In this document: in pieces, positions 8,348 to 17,514 of the stretch
How positions within the stretch are numbered: the first letter of the stretch is position 1
Layout: each line of letters begins with the position of its first letter
Made by a program: the position numbers and the translations under genes
Notes under the pieces: model-generated
Seen by the model: the letters and a program-made list of their open reading frames with translations, nothing else
What the model was told of the DNA's origin: nothing
The model's database searches: none
From: JAJVHZ01 sp041395385
GTDB taxonomy: Bacteria; Pseudomonadota; Gammaproteobacteria; JAJPIJ01
DNA: 64,000 nucleotides
NCBI GenBank assembly: GCA_041395385.1
Contig: JAWLAN010000006.1
Span: forward strand, 372,001 to 436,000
Direction of reading: 5' to 3'

Positions 8348-8508
8348 GCGCCATGCCGTGAAGACCTGCTTGAAGGTGGCAGGGTAACAGAGCGTTTACC
8401 CCATGGCATCATCAGGGCTCGAAGGCGCCTGTGCCGCGGGCCTTTTGCGGCAATCGCAAGGGACTGCCATCATGACGCCTCGATACCAACTCGCACAGGC
8501 TGACAGAC

Positions 8509-9072
8509 ATGAATATCCTCGAGAACATATTGGCCGCCGGTGGCGGCTCGGCAATCACAGACCTTTCCCGCCAGTTCGGCACGCCGCCGCAGGCCACGCA
8601 GAGTGCGGTCACCCAGATCGTCGACGTATTGAGCAAGGGTCTGGCGCGCAACACCGCGACACCCTCCGGCTTAGAAGGCCTGCTCGGCGCCCTGGCCGGC
8701 GGCAACCACCAGCGTTATGTGGAGGATGTGAACCAGGCACTCTCTCCGGACGGGATGAACGACGGCAACGGGATACTCGGTCACATCCTCGGCAGCAAGG
8801 ACGTCAGCCGCGAACTGGCGTCGCGCGTGGGGGCGAACGCCGGCCTGGACAGCAGCGTCATAAAAAAGATGTTGCCCGTGATCGCCACGTTGTTGATGGG
8901 CGCGCTCAGCAAGCGGCAGAGCCAGGGCGGGCTGGGGAGTCTGCTCGACGCAGCCAGCACCAATGCCGCGTTCGGCAACCGGCAGTCTCCGCTCAGCGCG
9001 ATCCTCGATATGAACCAGGACGGCTCCATCGCCGACGACATCATCAACCTCGCCGGCAAATTCCTGCGTTGA
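8509..9072 (+). CDS. DUF937 domain protein
   Basis: A 187-residue protein of the DUF937 family, function unknown. It starts MNILENILAAGG and alternates helices with small hydrophobic and glycine patches (GNGILGHILG, MLPVIATLLMGAL, GSLLDAAS). The end, ILDMNQDGSIADDIINLAGKFL, is the typical tail of the family and contains an EF-hand-like DxNxDGS loop. No signal peptide is evident. It stands alone, divergent from tadA with about 160 bp between them. Confidence 0.85.
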   Translation: MNILENILAAGGGSAITDLSRQFGTPPQATQSAVTQIVDVLSKGLARNTATPSGLEGLLGALAGGNHQRYVEDVNQALSPDGMNDGNGILGHILGSKDVSRELASRVGANAGLDSSVIKKMLPVIATLLMGALSKRQSQGGLGSLLDAASTNAAFGNRQSPLSAILDMNQDGSIADDIINLAGKFLR

Positions 9073-9450
9073 GGCGGGCAGCATGATCTGACCGCGCGAC
9101 TCGGCACGTCCCGCGGGTGGCGGACCGGCGTTGCCGAAGCAGCGCGACGTCCCGCCGTGATCACCCCCGTGTCGCGGGCGCCTCCCGCGGCCGCCACGCA
9201 GGCGGTCCGGGCGCCACTCTCGACGGACGCGGGGGGACAGCGGGGGATCCGCGTGCCTCGCGCGCATACCGAGTGGCCGCCCGGCATCCGGGCACTTCCC
9301 TAAAACCCTTTTCCCGCCGCCGCTTGCGACGGCGCCGCAGTTTTAAACACCAATCTATTTGCGAACTGTTCTCAGTCGTACTAAGATTCGCATAAGCTGG
9401 CGGCCGCACCGGCGGGCCTGTCAAATGATCGTTCACCTGGGGGAAGTAAG
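9073..9450. promoter_or_regulatory. intergenic region before the TonB receptor
   Basis: No gene seen over 378 bp. The last 110 bp are AT-richer. TGCGAA (9360-9365) and TTCGCA (9387-9392) form an inverted repeat around a core containing CTcAGTcgtACTaAG, which is itself nearly palindromic. The position suits a repressor operator for the receptor gene. It does not match a standard Fur box well. A ribosome site GGGGGAAGTAAG precedes the ATG at 9451. Confidence 0.4.
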
Positions 9451-11742
9451 ATGTCAGCACGCCACCCTTGCAGCGGGCTAGCCGCGTTCGCGGTCAGTCT
9501 CATGCTCGTCAACACGAATGCCACGGCCGAGGAAGACGCGACCCGGGAAGGACCCACTGTGCTGCGCCAGGTCGACATCATCGGCGACCCGTCGGCTGTC
9601 TACACGATCCCGGGCTCGGCGCACTATCTCGACGAGGAAGCGATACGCGAGTTCTCCTACGACGACATCAACCGCGTGCTGCGCCAGGTTCCGGGGGTGT
9701 ACGTGCGCGAAGAGGACGGCTACGGGCTGTTTCCGAACATCAGCCTTCGTGGCGTGGACACCAGCCGCAGTGCGAAGGTGACGCTGATGGAGGACGGCGT
9801 GCTCGCGGCGCCCGCGCCTTACGCAGCGCCCTCGGCCTACTACTCGCCGACCACCGGACGCATGCATGCCATCGAGGTCCTCAAGGGCACGAGCCAGGTG
9901 AAGTACGGTCCGCACACGACGGGCGGCGCCATCAATTACCTCGCCACGCCGATCCCGTTCGAGCAGCGCACCTACCTGCGTGGCCAGTACGGCGCCGACA
10001 ACGAGTACCGGACCCACGCCTTCCACGGCGACACGGTGGAAACCGGCGTGGGACGCTTTGGCTATCTGGTCGAGGGCTTCCTGCGCGGCACGGACGGGTT
10101 CAAGTCGATCGACGCGGCCCCGGGCTTCAACGACACCGACGAGACCGGCTTCAACTCCATCGAGCCGATGGTGAGACTGGCGTGGGAGCCGTCCTCGGCG
10201 ATCTATCAGCGACTCGAGTTCAAGTACGGCTTCACCGACAAGGAGGCCGACGAGACCTACCTCGGGCTGAGCACGGAGGACTTCCGCAACGACCCCTTCC
10301 GGCGCTATTCCGCCTCGCGTTTCGACAACATCGACACCGAGCAGCATCGCACCTACCTGCGGCATTTCATCTCCCCGACCGAGGATTTCGACCTGGTGAC
10401 GACGGCGTACTACAACAAGTTCGCTCGCAACTGGTACAAGCTCAACGATATCCGCGCCGCGGCCGGCGGGCTCGGGACCAACCTCGACCTGTCCTCCGCG
10501 TTGGCCGGCGCCGAGGGCGGTGACGGCCTGGCCTGCCTGCGCGGGGAACTCGCCTGCGGCCTGCGCGCGCGCGCCAACGACCGTACCTACTATGCCTGGG
10601 GAATACAGTCGGAAGGCAACGTGCGCTTCGAGACCGGCCGGCTGAATCATGCGCTGACGGTCGGCTTGCGCTATCACACCGACGAGGAAGATCGCTTCCA
10701 GAACGACGACGTCTACAGCCAGGCGGCCAACGGCGCGATCACGGACGTCGCGCGCGGCGCGCCGGGCTCGCAGGACAATCGCGAGGCCGAGGTCCGCGCG
10801 GTGGCCCTGTTCGTCGAGGACCGGATCGAATGGGGGCAGTGGTGGATGACGCCCGGCTTCCGTTACGAGACGCTCGAGCTGGAGCAGCGCGACTACCGCC
10901 CGCTGGCCACCGGCGGCGCGGCGGTGTACGGCGAGGAATCCCTCGACATGCTCGGCGGCGGCGTGGCCGTCGGCTACAACTTCACCGATGAGTGGCAGGT
11001 CTTCGGCGGCCTCAATTTCGGCTTCTCCCCGCCCTCCCCGGGAGCCGCCATCAACGACGGGCTGGAGGAGGAGACCAGCATCGGCTACGAGCTGGGCACG
11101 CGCTACGCGAGCGCCAACAAGGTCCTCGCCGCCGAGGCCGTCGGCTTCCTCACCCAGTTCGAGGACCTGATCGTCGTCAGCAACATCGGCGGCACGGGCA
11201 CCGGCGAGGACGAGAACTTCGGCGAGGTCGACGCCTATGGCGTGGAGCTTTCCGGCCAGTTCGATCTCGGTGCGGCGAACGACTGGTCTTTCAGCAACCT
11301 TTACTGGGTGGCATTCACGTACACGAACGCCGAGCAGCAGAACGACGCGCAGTCCACGGACCCGGAGTCGATATTCAGCTTCGGTGCCGAGGGCAACAAG
11401 GTCCCGTACATTCCCGAGTATCAGCTGACGGTCGGCTCGTCGCTGACCTTCGCGCGCTGGGGTGCCTCGCTGAGCGCGAGCTTCGTGGACGAGACCTACA
11501 CCAGCGCCAACAACGTCGAGACCGAGGTCGACGGCCTCGGGGACCCCGACGCGCGTTTCGGAACCACCGACGCCTACACGGTCGTGGACCTGAGCGCGAA
11601 CTACGACATCAGCAAGAACGCGACGGTGCTTGCCGGGGTGCACAACCTTCTGGAGGAGGAGTACATCGTCTCCCGCCAGCCGCATGGTCCGCGCCCGGGC
11701 CTCGATCGCACCTGGTACGTCGGGGTGGAGATCGATCTGTGA
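9451..11742 (+). CDS. TonB-dependent outer-membrane receptor, FecA-like
   Basis: This 763-residue outer-membrane protein takes up a ferric chelate or similar ligand, powered by TonB. Residues 1-26 form a signal peptide ending NATA. The TonB-box region is about GPTVLRQVDII (33-43). The plug domain (about 45-160) holds LRQVPGVYVREEDGYG, PNISLRGVDTSRS and the GGAINYLATP motif typical of the FecA group. The rest is a 22-strand barrel ending with an aromatic GVEIDL strand. It lacks the extra N-terminal signalling domain of true FecA, and no FecI/FecR genes are next to it. The ligand is not certain. It is a single transcript closed by a hairpin at 11826. Confidence 0.92.
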   Translation: MSARHPCSGLAAFAVSLMLVNTNATAEEDATREGPTVLRQVDIIGDPSAVYTIPGSAHYLDEEAIREFSYDDINRVLRQVPGVYVREEDGYGLFPNISLRGVDTSRSAKVTLMEDGVLAAPAPYAAPSAYYSPTTGRMHAIEVLKGTSQVKYGPHTTGGAINYLATPIPFEQRTYLRGQYGADNEYRTHAFHGDTVETGVGRFGYLVEGFLRGTDGFKSIDAAPGFNDTDETGFNSIEPMVRLAWEPSSAIYQRLEFKYGFTDKEADETYLGLSTEDFRNDPFRRYSASRFDNIDTEQHRTYLRHFISPTEDFDLVTTAYYNKFARNWYKLNDIRAAAGGLGTNLDLSSALAGAEGGDGLACLRGELACGLRARANDRTYYAWGIQSEGNVRFETGRLNHALTVGLRYHTDEEDRFQNDDVYSQAANGAITDVARGAPGSQDNREAEVRAVALFVEDRIEWGQWWMTPGFRYETLELEQRDYRPLATGGAAVYGEESLDMLGGGVAVGYNFTDEWQVFGGLNFGFSPPSPGAAINDGLEEETSIGYELGTRYASANKVLAAEAVGFLTQFEDLIVVSNIGGTGTGEDENFGEVDAYGVELSGQFDLGAANDWSFSNLYWVAFTYTNAEQQNDAQSTDPESIFSFGAEGNKVPYIPEYQLTVGSSLTFARWGASLSASFVDETYTSANNVETEVDGLGDPDARFGTTDAYTVVDLSANYDISKNATVLAGVHNLLEEEYIVSRQPHGPRPGLDRTWYVGVEIDL

Positions 11743-12130
11743 TGTCGCCATCGCGACGCCCGCGACCCGCCGGCATTCATTACTGAGACGCCTGCGGGGC
11801 GCTCCTCGCGCGCTGCCTCATGTTTCCCGGCCGGTCGCCGTGACCGGCCGGGTTCCTCGTTCGCGACACGGCCGCCCGCGTGACCACGACCAGCTCGCAT
11901 TCCGGCGGCAACCGACTGCCGCATCGCCCATCTCGAAGGCCCTTCATCGACCGCCCGAAATTCACTTCGCCGCGCCGCGGCAATCGCGCCCGCGCCACCG
12001 CCGCGGCTTGACGGCGCGGAAACTTGTTATCCACCATGTGGCTCTTTCCGCGTGAGCGCGCGTGCGGCCGCGTGGCAGTGCAGGTCCGCACTCGCGCGCC
12101 TCGCAGGAATCCAGATCGTGAGAACCAGAC
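11743..12130. other. intergenic region with terminator, no gene
   Basis: Between the receptor and glutaminase genes. Apart from the hairpin at 11826-11852 I see nothing coding. Open frames on the minus strand here are shadows. Confidence 0.5.
11826..11852 (+). terminator. hairpin terminator after the TonB receptor
   Basis: CCCGGCCGGTC and GACCGGCCGGG make a perfect 11-bp stem with a 5-base loop, followed by TTCCTCGTT. The pyrimidine tract is poor in T but the position, 84 bp past the stop, fits an intrinsic terminator. Confidence 0.7.
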
Positions 12131-13054
12131 ATGCCGATGGGGTTGGATGAGGTTCTGCAGGAGATCGCGCAAGGGATACATCCGTATCTCGCGAAGGGGA
12201 AGGTGGCGTCTTACATACCGGCGTTGCGCCACGTGCCGCTCACGAAATTTGGCATGGCCGTGTGCATGGTCGATGGCGCCGAGTTCGCGATCCGCGATGC
12301 CGCCGAGCAATTCTCGATCCAGAGCATCTCCAAGCTGTTCACGCTGATGCTGGCGATGAGCCGGATCGGGGATGAGGTCTGGCGACACGTCGGCAAGGAG
12401 CCCTCGGGCACGGCGTTCAATTCGCTCGTACAACTCGAGTACGAGAAGGGCATCCCGCGCAATCCCTTCATCAACGCCGGCGCACTGACCGTGCTCGACT
12501 GCCTCATGGCGAACACGCGCGGGCGCACCGCCGACGTCATACGTGACTACGCGCGCGTGCTCTCCCGCAATTTCGGCGTCGATTACGACGAGAAGGTCTA
12601 CGCCTCGGAGCTGAAGGCGGCCTACCGGAACCGATCGATTGCGAATCTGTTGCGCGCGCACGGCCGCATCCAGCAGGAGCCCGAGCACCTGCTCGACACC
12701 TACTGCCGGCAGTGCTCGCTCGAGATGAGCTGCGTGGACCTGGCGCGGGCGTTCCTGCCGCTGGCCAACGGCGGTCACTCGCCCCTGCTGCGCGAAACGG
12801 TGCTGACCGAGCGGCAGGCGCGCCGCATCAACGCCATTTTGATGACCAGCGGCGTGTACGACTCCGCCGGCAGTTTCGCCTTCCGCGTCGGACTGCCGGC
12901 GAAGAGCGGCGTCGGCGGCGGCATCGTCGCGGTCGTGCCGCGGCGATGCTGCATCGCGGTGTGGTCCCCCGGGCTCGATCGCGCCGGCAATTCGCTGGCG
13001 GGTATCGCGGCGCTGGAGATGTTCGTGCGCGCGACGAGGATGTCCATACTCTGA
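12131..13054 (+). CDS. glsA: glutaminase
   Basis: A 307-residue serine-dependent beta-lactamase-fold glutaminase that hydrolyses L-glutamine to glutamate and ammonia. The SxxK catalytic motif is in FSIQSISKLFTL (near residue 62), and the family signatures PFINAGALTVLDCL and KSGVGGGIVAVVP are present. The length is that of E. coli GlsB/YneH. It is monocistronic, with the FMN reductase 108 bp downstream on the same strand. Confidence 0.95.
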   Translation: MPMGLDEVLQEIAQGIHPYLAKGKVASYIPALRHVPLTKFGMAVCMVDGAEFAIRDAAEQFSIQSISKLFTLMLAMSRIGDEVWRHVGKEPSGTAFNSLVQLEYEKGIPRNPFINAGALTVLDCLMANTRGRTADVIRDYARVLSRNFGVDYDEKVYASELKAAYRNRSIANLLRAHGRIQQEPEHLLDTYCRQCSLEMSCVDLARAFLPLANGGHSPLLRETVLTERQARRINAILMTSGVYDSAGSFAFRVGLPAKSGVGGGIVAVVPRRCCIAVWSPGLDRAGNSLAGIAALEMFVRATRMSIL

Positions 13055-13162
13055 GTCCGCGTGGTGCCGGCGCACCCCGCCGGCCGCACGGGCAGAGCTG
13101 CAAGAATTGCCGCGGATCGGGTACCCTGCCGCCATACGCCGACCTGAACCCGGAGTCCGACG

Positions 13163-13738
13163 ATGAGCGTCAAGGTGCTCTGCTTCGCCGGCGCCAACCG
13201 CGCCGCCTCCTACAACAAGCAGCTCGCGCGCGCCGCCCACGCCGCGGTCGTGGCGACCGGCGCCGAGGCGACGCTGCTCGACCTGCGCGACTTCCCGCTG
13301 CCGCTCTACGACGGTGACCTGGAGGCCGCCGAGGGCGTGCCGGAGAACGCGCTGCACCTGAAGACCCTGTTCAAGGCGCACCAGGCGCTGCTGATCGCCG
13401 CCCCGGAGTACAACAGTTCGATTACGCCGCTGCTGAAGAACACGCTCGACTGGATCTCCCGCGAGCACCAGGGCGAGAGCGGCCGTGTACCGTATGCCGG
13501 CAAGGTGGCCGCGCTGGTGGCCGCATCGACCGGCGCTCTGGGCGGCCTGCGCGGCCTGTTCCACGTGCGCCAGATCCTCACGACACTGGGCGTGCTGGTG
13601 CTGCCCGAACAGCTGGCGCTCAGCAAGGCGCACGAGGCGTTCGATGCGGCCGGGCGATTGCAGGACGCGCGCCAGCAGAGCACGCTCGAGAACATCGCGC
13701 AGAAGCTCGTCGGCGTCACCGCCAAGCTCGGCACCTGA
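13163..13738 (+). CDS. NAD(P)H-dependent FMN reductase family protein
   Basis: A 191-residue flavodoxin-like oxidoreductase. The FMN phosphate loop is GANRAASYNKQLARA (residues 9-23) and the second flavin-contact motif is PEYNSSITPLLKNTLDW. The family reduces FMN, chromate or quinones with NAD(P)H. The exact substrate is open. The protein is full-length and has no signal peptide. Its neighbours do not narrow the role, although the AhpD-like protein downstream is also redox-linked. Confidence 0.9.
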   Translation: MSVKVLCFAGANRAASYNKQLARAAHAAVVATGAEATLLDLRDFPLPLYDGDLEAAEGVPENALHLKTLFKAHQALLIAAPEYNSSITPLLKNTLDWISREHQGESGRVPYAGKVAALVAASTGALGGLRGLFHVRQILTTLGVLVLPEQLALSKAHEAFDAAGRLQDARQQSTLENIAQKLVGVTAKLGT

Positions 13739-13977
13739 TTACCCCGCGCGTTCCCTCGCGGCCCCGCCAAGAGCGGGTGCGCCGGGCAGAAACGCGTGAT
13801 CAGGCCCCGTAACAAGGCTCACCGCAGCGCTGGACGTGCGCCGTGACGCACGATCGCCTTGAAAGAATGCATAATCAGCCGCGGTCGCCAGAGGTGGATC
13901 CCCGCGAGCCTGCGCGGCGCGATCCGGTGAGCGGCGTCCGCGGACGAAGCCATTTACCGACACCGGAGCCCATCGAC

Positions 13978-14328
13978 ATGCCCGACAACCAGCTCTATCC
14001 CCCCGCAACACGCGAGCTCGCGGCGAAGCGCGCCCGGCTCGCCCCCGAGATCGACGCGGCGTTCAAGGCCTTCAATGAACGCGTGTTCGCGCCCGGCGCG
14101 CTGCCGGTGAAGACGAAGCAACTGATCGCCGTCGCGGTCGCCCACGTCACGCAGTGTCCTTACTGCATTCGCGGGCACACCAAGGCCGCGCTCCGGGCGG
14201 GCGCGACACGCGAGGAGCTCATGGAAGCGATCTGGGTCGCCGCCGAGATGCGCGCCGGCGGCGCCTACGCGCATTCCGCGCTGGCGCTGAGCGTGATGGA
14301 GGAGCAGGGCGGTCCGCCAGATTCGTAG
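13978..14328 (+). CDS. carboxymuconolactone decarboxylase / AhpD-like protein
   Basis: A 116-residue all-alpha protein with the AhpD-type redox motif CPYCIRGHTKAA and the following A-rich helix. Such proteins are peroxidase partners or are involved in oxidative stress; true decarboxylase activity is not implied. I start at ATG 13978, since the frame upstream (from 13843) does not resemble the family, and MPDNQLYPPATRELAAKRA is a typical N-terminus. A scrap of ccoN begins 140 bp downstream. Confidence 0.9.
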   Translation: MPDNQLYPPATRELAAKRARLAPEIDAAFKAFNERVFAPGALPVKTKQLIAVAVAHVTQCPYCIRGHTKAALRAGATREELMEAIWVAAEMRAGGAYAHSALALSVMEEQGGPPDS

Positions 14329-14467
14329 GCCAGCTGCCAGGCGCTGGCCACCGGCGCCAACTCCATCGCCGACGGCTCATGATGGTGGCGTCAGGACCGG
14401 ACTGACCTCTGACAACGTGGCATCTCAGTTCGTTTGTGCAGTTGTTTGACTCGCATCGGGGACCGCG

Positions 14468-14686
14468 ATGGCAAGCACCGGGTACTGCAACGACCGCGTC
14501 GTGCACCTGTTCCTGCTTGCGGCGACGGTGTGGGGCATCGTAGGCATGCTGCTTGGCATGTACGTGGCGGCCGAGTTCGCCTGGCCAGGCCTGAATCTCG
14601 GCCTCCCTGGCTGACATTCAGCGGGATCCGGCCGGACCACACTTTCGGCGTCGTTTTCGCATTCGGCGGCTCGGCGCTGATGGGAG
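14468..14686 (+). pseudogene. ccoN: ccoN 5' fragment (cbb3 oxidase subunit I), frameshifted and truncated
   Basis: The start YCNDRVVHLFLLAATVWGIV and MLLGMYVAAEFAWPGLNLGLP match the N-terminus of the cbb3-type cytochrome oxidase catalytic subunit. A lost base after GLP shifts the frame, and the neighbouring frame continues WLTFSGIRPDHTFGVVFAFG and then SALMG, again as in CcoN. Homology stops near 14686, where the TOTE-type primase remnant on the other strand begins. About 75 of roughly 480 codons are left and no downstream ccoO/P is present. This is a dead fragment. Confidence 0.85.
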
Positions 14687-15660
14687 GTTCGCAAAGGTCA
14701 CGGTGAGTGACTTCGGCGTCGCACCCGGAATCTTTGCATGCAATCGCGTGTCGCGCTTCCACGGCGTCGCCAGATCCTCATCGTCGACAAAGGTCACGTC
14801 GAGGGGATGCACGCCGCCCGTGGCACGAACGATCGTTGGCTCTATGTCGTGCGCCGACATCGACTGAATCGATGCCAGGAACTCCCACTGGTCCGGGTGC
14901 GGTCGCAGATCGGAGTCGACAGACACAGTGAAGCCGTTCTCCCGCGGCCTCTTCTGCAGCGGCAAGGCGATCAGATTTCCGAAGCCGCCCTTGGGCATGG
15001 TGTCCTGATTGGGAAACAGTCGGTCGTAGGACGAGAGCTCCAGATGCCGCGCGCGCAGGTGTGACTGATGATGGCAGTGCCCAACCGACGGGCATCCCGG
15101 GCCGATACGCGGTTGGCGAAGAAGATCCAGGCGCGCGCCCCGTTTCCGGAGCGGGAAGTCTCAATCGCAACCGGGACGCCGAGATCGGTGCACGCACCGG
15201 CGAAGGCTCGGACATCCTCTCTCCACCCGGCTTCGTCGAAATCGATCGCGAGGAAGTGGCAGCTGTCGTCCTCCAGCAGCGGGTAGGCACCGATCGTGTG
15301 GTCACCGGCGAGGTGGGCGTAGATGGCGGCGTCCGAAAGCGGGAGCAACGAGCGATTCCGGCAGTCTCGGCACTGGATACGTGGCTTCTCGCACACTCCA
15401 GTGCGCCACTCGTTCGCACAGGCAGGTGCGTAACCCGACCTGCCGGTCGTCTTGCTCTCCCAGCGCACAGGTCAGACATCTGTGCGACCCCGAAACCACC
15501 GGCGAAAGAGCGCCACTTTCGCCTCGGCGGAGAGTCGCGACGATGCCGGTCGCGACGGAGACGTTGCCGGTTACCGCGCCAGGCGCCACTCGATTCCATT
15601 TGCCTCCAGGAGCGCGATCAATCGCTGGTTCTCCGCCTGCAGCACCGCGAGGGAATCGGG
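14684..15660 (-). pseudogene. TOTE conflict-system primase protein, N-terminal remnant
   Basis: Read from 15660 down: a leader helix LQAENQRLIALLEANGIEW, then VALFRR-like and FRGRTDV, a TGA stop at 15474-15472 in place of the expected tyrosine, then PVRWESKTTGRSGYAPAC with the zinc cysteines, and the archaeo-eukaryotic primase core YPLLEDDSCHFLAIDFDEAG and SRSGNGARAWIFF. A frameshift near 15045 (after HTCAR) moves to the frame reading LSSYDRLFPN-like sequence, MPKGGFGNLIALPLQ and EDLATPWK. It ends at TPKSLTVTFANL. The helicase and nuclease modules are missing. At least one stop, one frameshift and a 3' truncation make it inactive. Confidence 0.85.
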
Positions 15661-16005
15661 CGTCGACGACGAGCGCTTGCGCGGTCGTCGTCTCCCTGAA
15701 GCCGTGATTGCGGCTGTTTCCGATCTCGGGGCGACAGCAGCGCCGGATACCGCCGGTTTGCACGCATTTCCTCGATGATCGCATCGGAGAGCTCCCATCT
15801 GTCCCCGCTGATCCGCGCGATCAGCTCGGCCGAGAGGCGCTCGAATGCATGGTTCGCATCCTCATCGCTCCAGCGCACGCTCGCGGGCAGCACTGGCGCG
15901 GGTTCCCGGGCGGTTTCGCGAAAGCGCACCTTTCGGGATCCATCGAGGTCCGTCGGTGCTGAGTTCCCCCCGCGCCCGCGGCTGGTTGGTCCGCAGAACG
16001 ATCAG

Positions 16006-16206
16006 CTACGCCGTCGTCATCGACGCCGCAGCAGGCGGATTCCTGTGCACCATGTAATCCAGACTGGCCAGCGTGTTCAAAAGGAAGTGCGGCTGCACCC
16101 AGCGGTGCGCCGCCCGTACCCGCGCCCGTTCGAGAGTACGCTCACGCAAGGCGGCAGTCACGCGTTCCTCCAGCGCGGACAGCTCGACGGCGCGGTCAAG
16201 GTCTGA
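16006..16206 (-). pseudogene. LytS-type sensor histidine kinase fragment
   Basis: One minus-strand frame reads a coiled-coil helix (ALEERVTAALRERTLERARV) into VQPHFLLNTLASLDYMV, which matches the phospho-acceptor H-box of LytS/YesM-type kinases (consensus QPHFLFNTL). It then stops at 16006. There is no start codon with homology upstream and no ATPase domain, so only about 65 codons remain. The call rests on one motif. Confidence 0.45.
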
Positions 16207-16657
16207 AAAAGGGAAAGGGCGTCCTCCAGTGCCGGCGGGTATCGGGCGCCTGCATCTTTAGGCTGCCCAATGCCATGCCCAGGTTCACGCCTTCGTCGGC
16301 GCTCAGCAACTCGTCCTGGAATGCCTGGCGGCCAGGCCAATTTTCCAGGAAACGCTTTAGCTCCCGGGTGAGGTCGCTCTCGGGGTCCAGGCCCGGCAGC
16401 ACTGCCGCCAATTCGTCCCGCCGGCTGGCCAGCTTGTACGCCACCTTGCCAGCCAGCCTTTCAACCTTTTCGGGCGTCATGCCGCGCGCCAAGCGATGGT
16501 AACCAAAATCCGTATAGATCTCGCCCATCTCCCACAGCAGGGCCCCGGCCTGATCGAGGGGGCTTGCGGCATGGCCTGGCCATGACAGCAGGCTGGCCAC
16601 CAGTCCGAGCAGGCCCATGAGACTGAAGCGACCCCAAGCGCGCGCTTTCACGGCCAC
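16196..16657 (-). CDS. exported hypothetical protein
   Basis: 153 residues, not recognised. Residues 1-31 form a signal peptide (hydrophobic SLMGLLGLVASLLSWPG, cleavage near GHAA). The mature part is helical and charged, with no cysteines and no known motif. Its last 15 residues run into the sensor-kinase scrap, and the C-terminus RTPFPFFRP may therefore be an accidental ending after a rearrangement. It lies 1 bp after the DUF3828-like gene, so the two are probably co-transcribed. Confidence 0.6.
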   Translation of the reverse strand: MAVKARAWGRFSLMGLLGLVASLLSWPGHAASPLDQAGALLWEMGEIYTDFGYHRLARGMTPEKVERLAGKVAYKLASRRDELAAVLPGLDPESDLTRELKRFLENWPGRQAFQDELLSADEGVNLGMALGSLKMQAPDTRRHWRTPFPFFRP

Positions 16658-16658
16658 C

Positions 16659-17510
16659 TCACTTCCTCAGCAGGGCCGAAAGGCGTCCGCCCTGGCCATA
16701 GTCGAGATCGTCCAGGCGCCAGCCGCTGTCTTCGCGCACCAGTTCGAAGATGACAACCCGCTGACTCCATGCATCGGCGAAGCGTACCGGCACGTGGGCG
16801 CGGCCCTGGCGCACCTGTGCCGCGCCCACGGCAAAGCGGGTGGGATATTCCTGGCTATCGGTATAGGGGTCACCGTCGATGGGGGGCACCTCATCCCCCG
16901 GCCGGGGTTTGGTCAGGTAGGCCGCCATGAGCCGGTTCAGCGCCTTGGATTGCTGCGGGGCCTTGGAATGAGCCGTTACGGCGTTGAAGCCCATGTCGCC
17001 GCCAAAATGCTGTTCCAGAAGGGCCTCCACACGGCCCGCCGCGCTGGCGGAGTCGGCCCGGGCGCCCGCGGCCCGGGAGAGGACCCAGACCCGGTTGTCC
17101 AGACCCAGCAACAGGGTGTCGGCGTCGGCCTGGTGGAATTCGAACACCCCCTTGTCGCAGCTCACCCGCAGGCCCTCCACGGAGCGTTGGCCCAGCCCCA
17201 GAGCCTGAGCCGAGCGCTCGGCCGGGTCAGGCAGGTTGCCCTGGAACAACGCGTCGGCGGGGTAGCGGGTGGTCTCCAGCCGCGCGACGCCGGCGCAATC
17301 CAGGGGCGCGGGGCCATTCATCGCACCGCGTTCCAGGCGCAGGGTCTTGCCGGCGAGGTCGGCGCTACCGGGCACCGGCGCGCCCCAGGGGGCCGGCAGG
17401 GGGTGGGTGAATCGCCAGGTGCCGACCAGCGCGGCAGGGGAGGCCATGACCGGCACAGTGGCCAGCAGGCCGACGCTCAGCAGCCAGGGCAGGAATAACT
17501 TGAGCGTCAT
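16659..17510 (-). CDS. exported DUF3828-like protein
   Basis: 283 residues with a signal peptide (residues 1-23, ending VMAS). The N-terminal half (GTWRFTHPLP...) looks like a lipocalin-type META or lysozyme-inhibitor-like strand domain. The C-terminal half (about 160-280) carries DGDPYTDSQEYPTRFAVG and a VIFELVREDSGWRLDDLDY ending, the DUF3828 pattern seen in YbjP/YqhG-type periplasmic proteins. Function is unknown. It sits between a lipoprotein gene (5 bp upstream) and another exported protein (1 bp downstream), forming a three-gene cell-envelope operon. Confidence 0.65.
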   Translation of the reverse strand: MTLKLFLPWLLSVGLLATVPVMASPAALVGTWRFTHPLPAPWGAPVPGSADLAGKTLRLERGAMNGPAPLDCAGVARLETTRYPADALFQGNLPDPAERSAQALGLGQRSVEGLRVSCDKGVFEFHQADADTLLLGLDNRVWVLSRAAGARADSASAAGRVEALLEQHFGGDMGFNAVTAHSKAPQQSKALNRLMAAYLTKPRPGDEVPPIDGDPYTDSQEYPTRFAVGAAQVRQGRAHVPVRFADAWSQRVVIFELVREDSGWRLDDLDYGQGGRLSALLRK

Positions 17511-17514
17511 CGAG

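Noticed and set aside
9360..9392. Fur box before the TonB receptor
   Set aside because: The inverted repeat TGCGAA/TTCGCA does not fit the GATAAT hexamer pattern, so I only list it as a possible operator.
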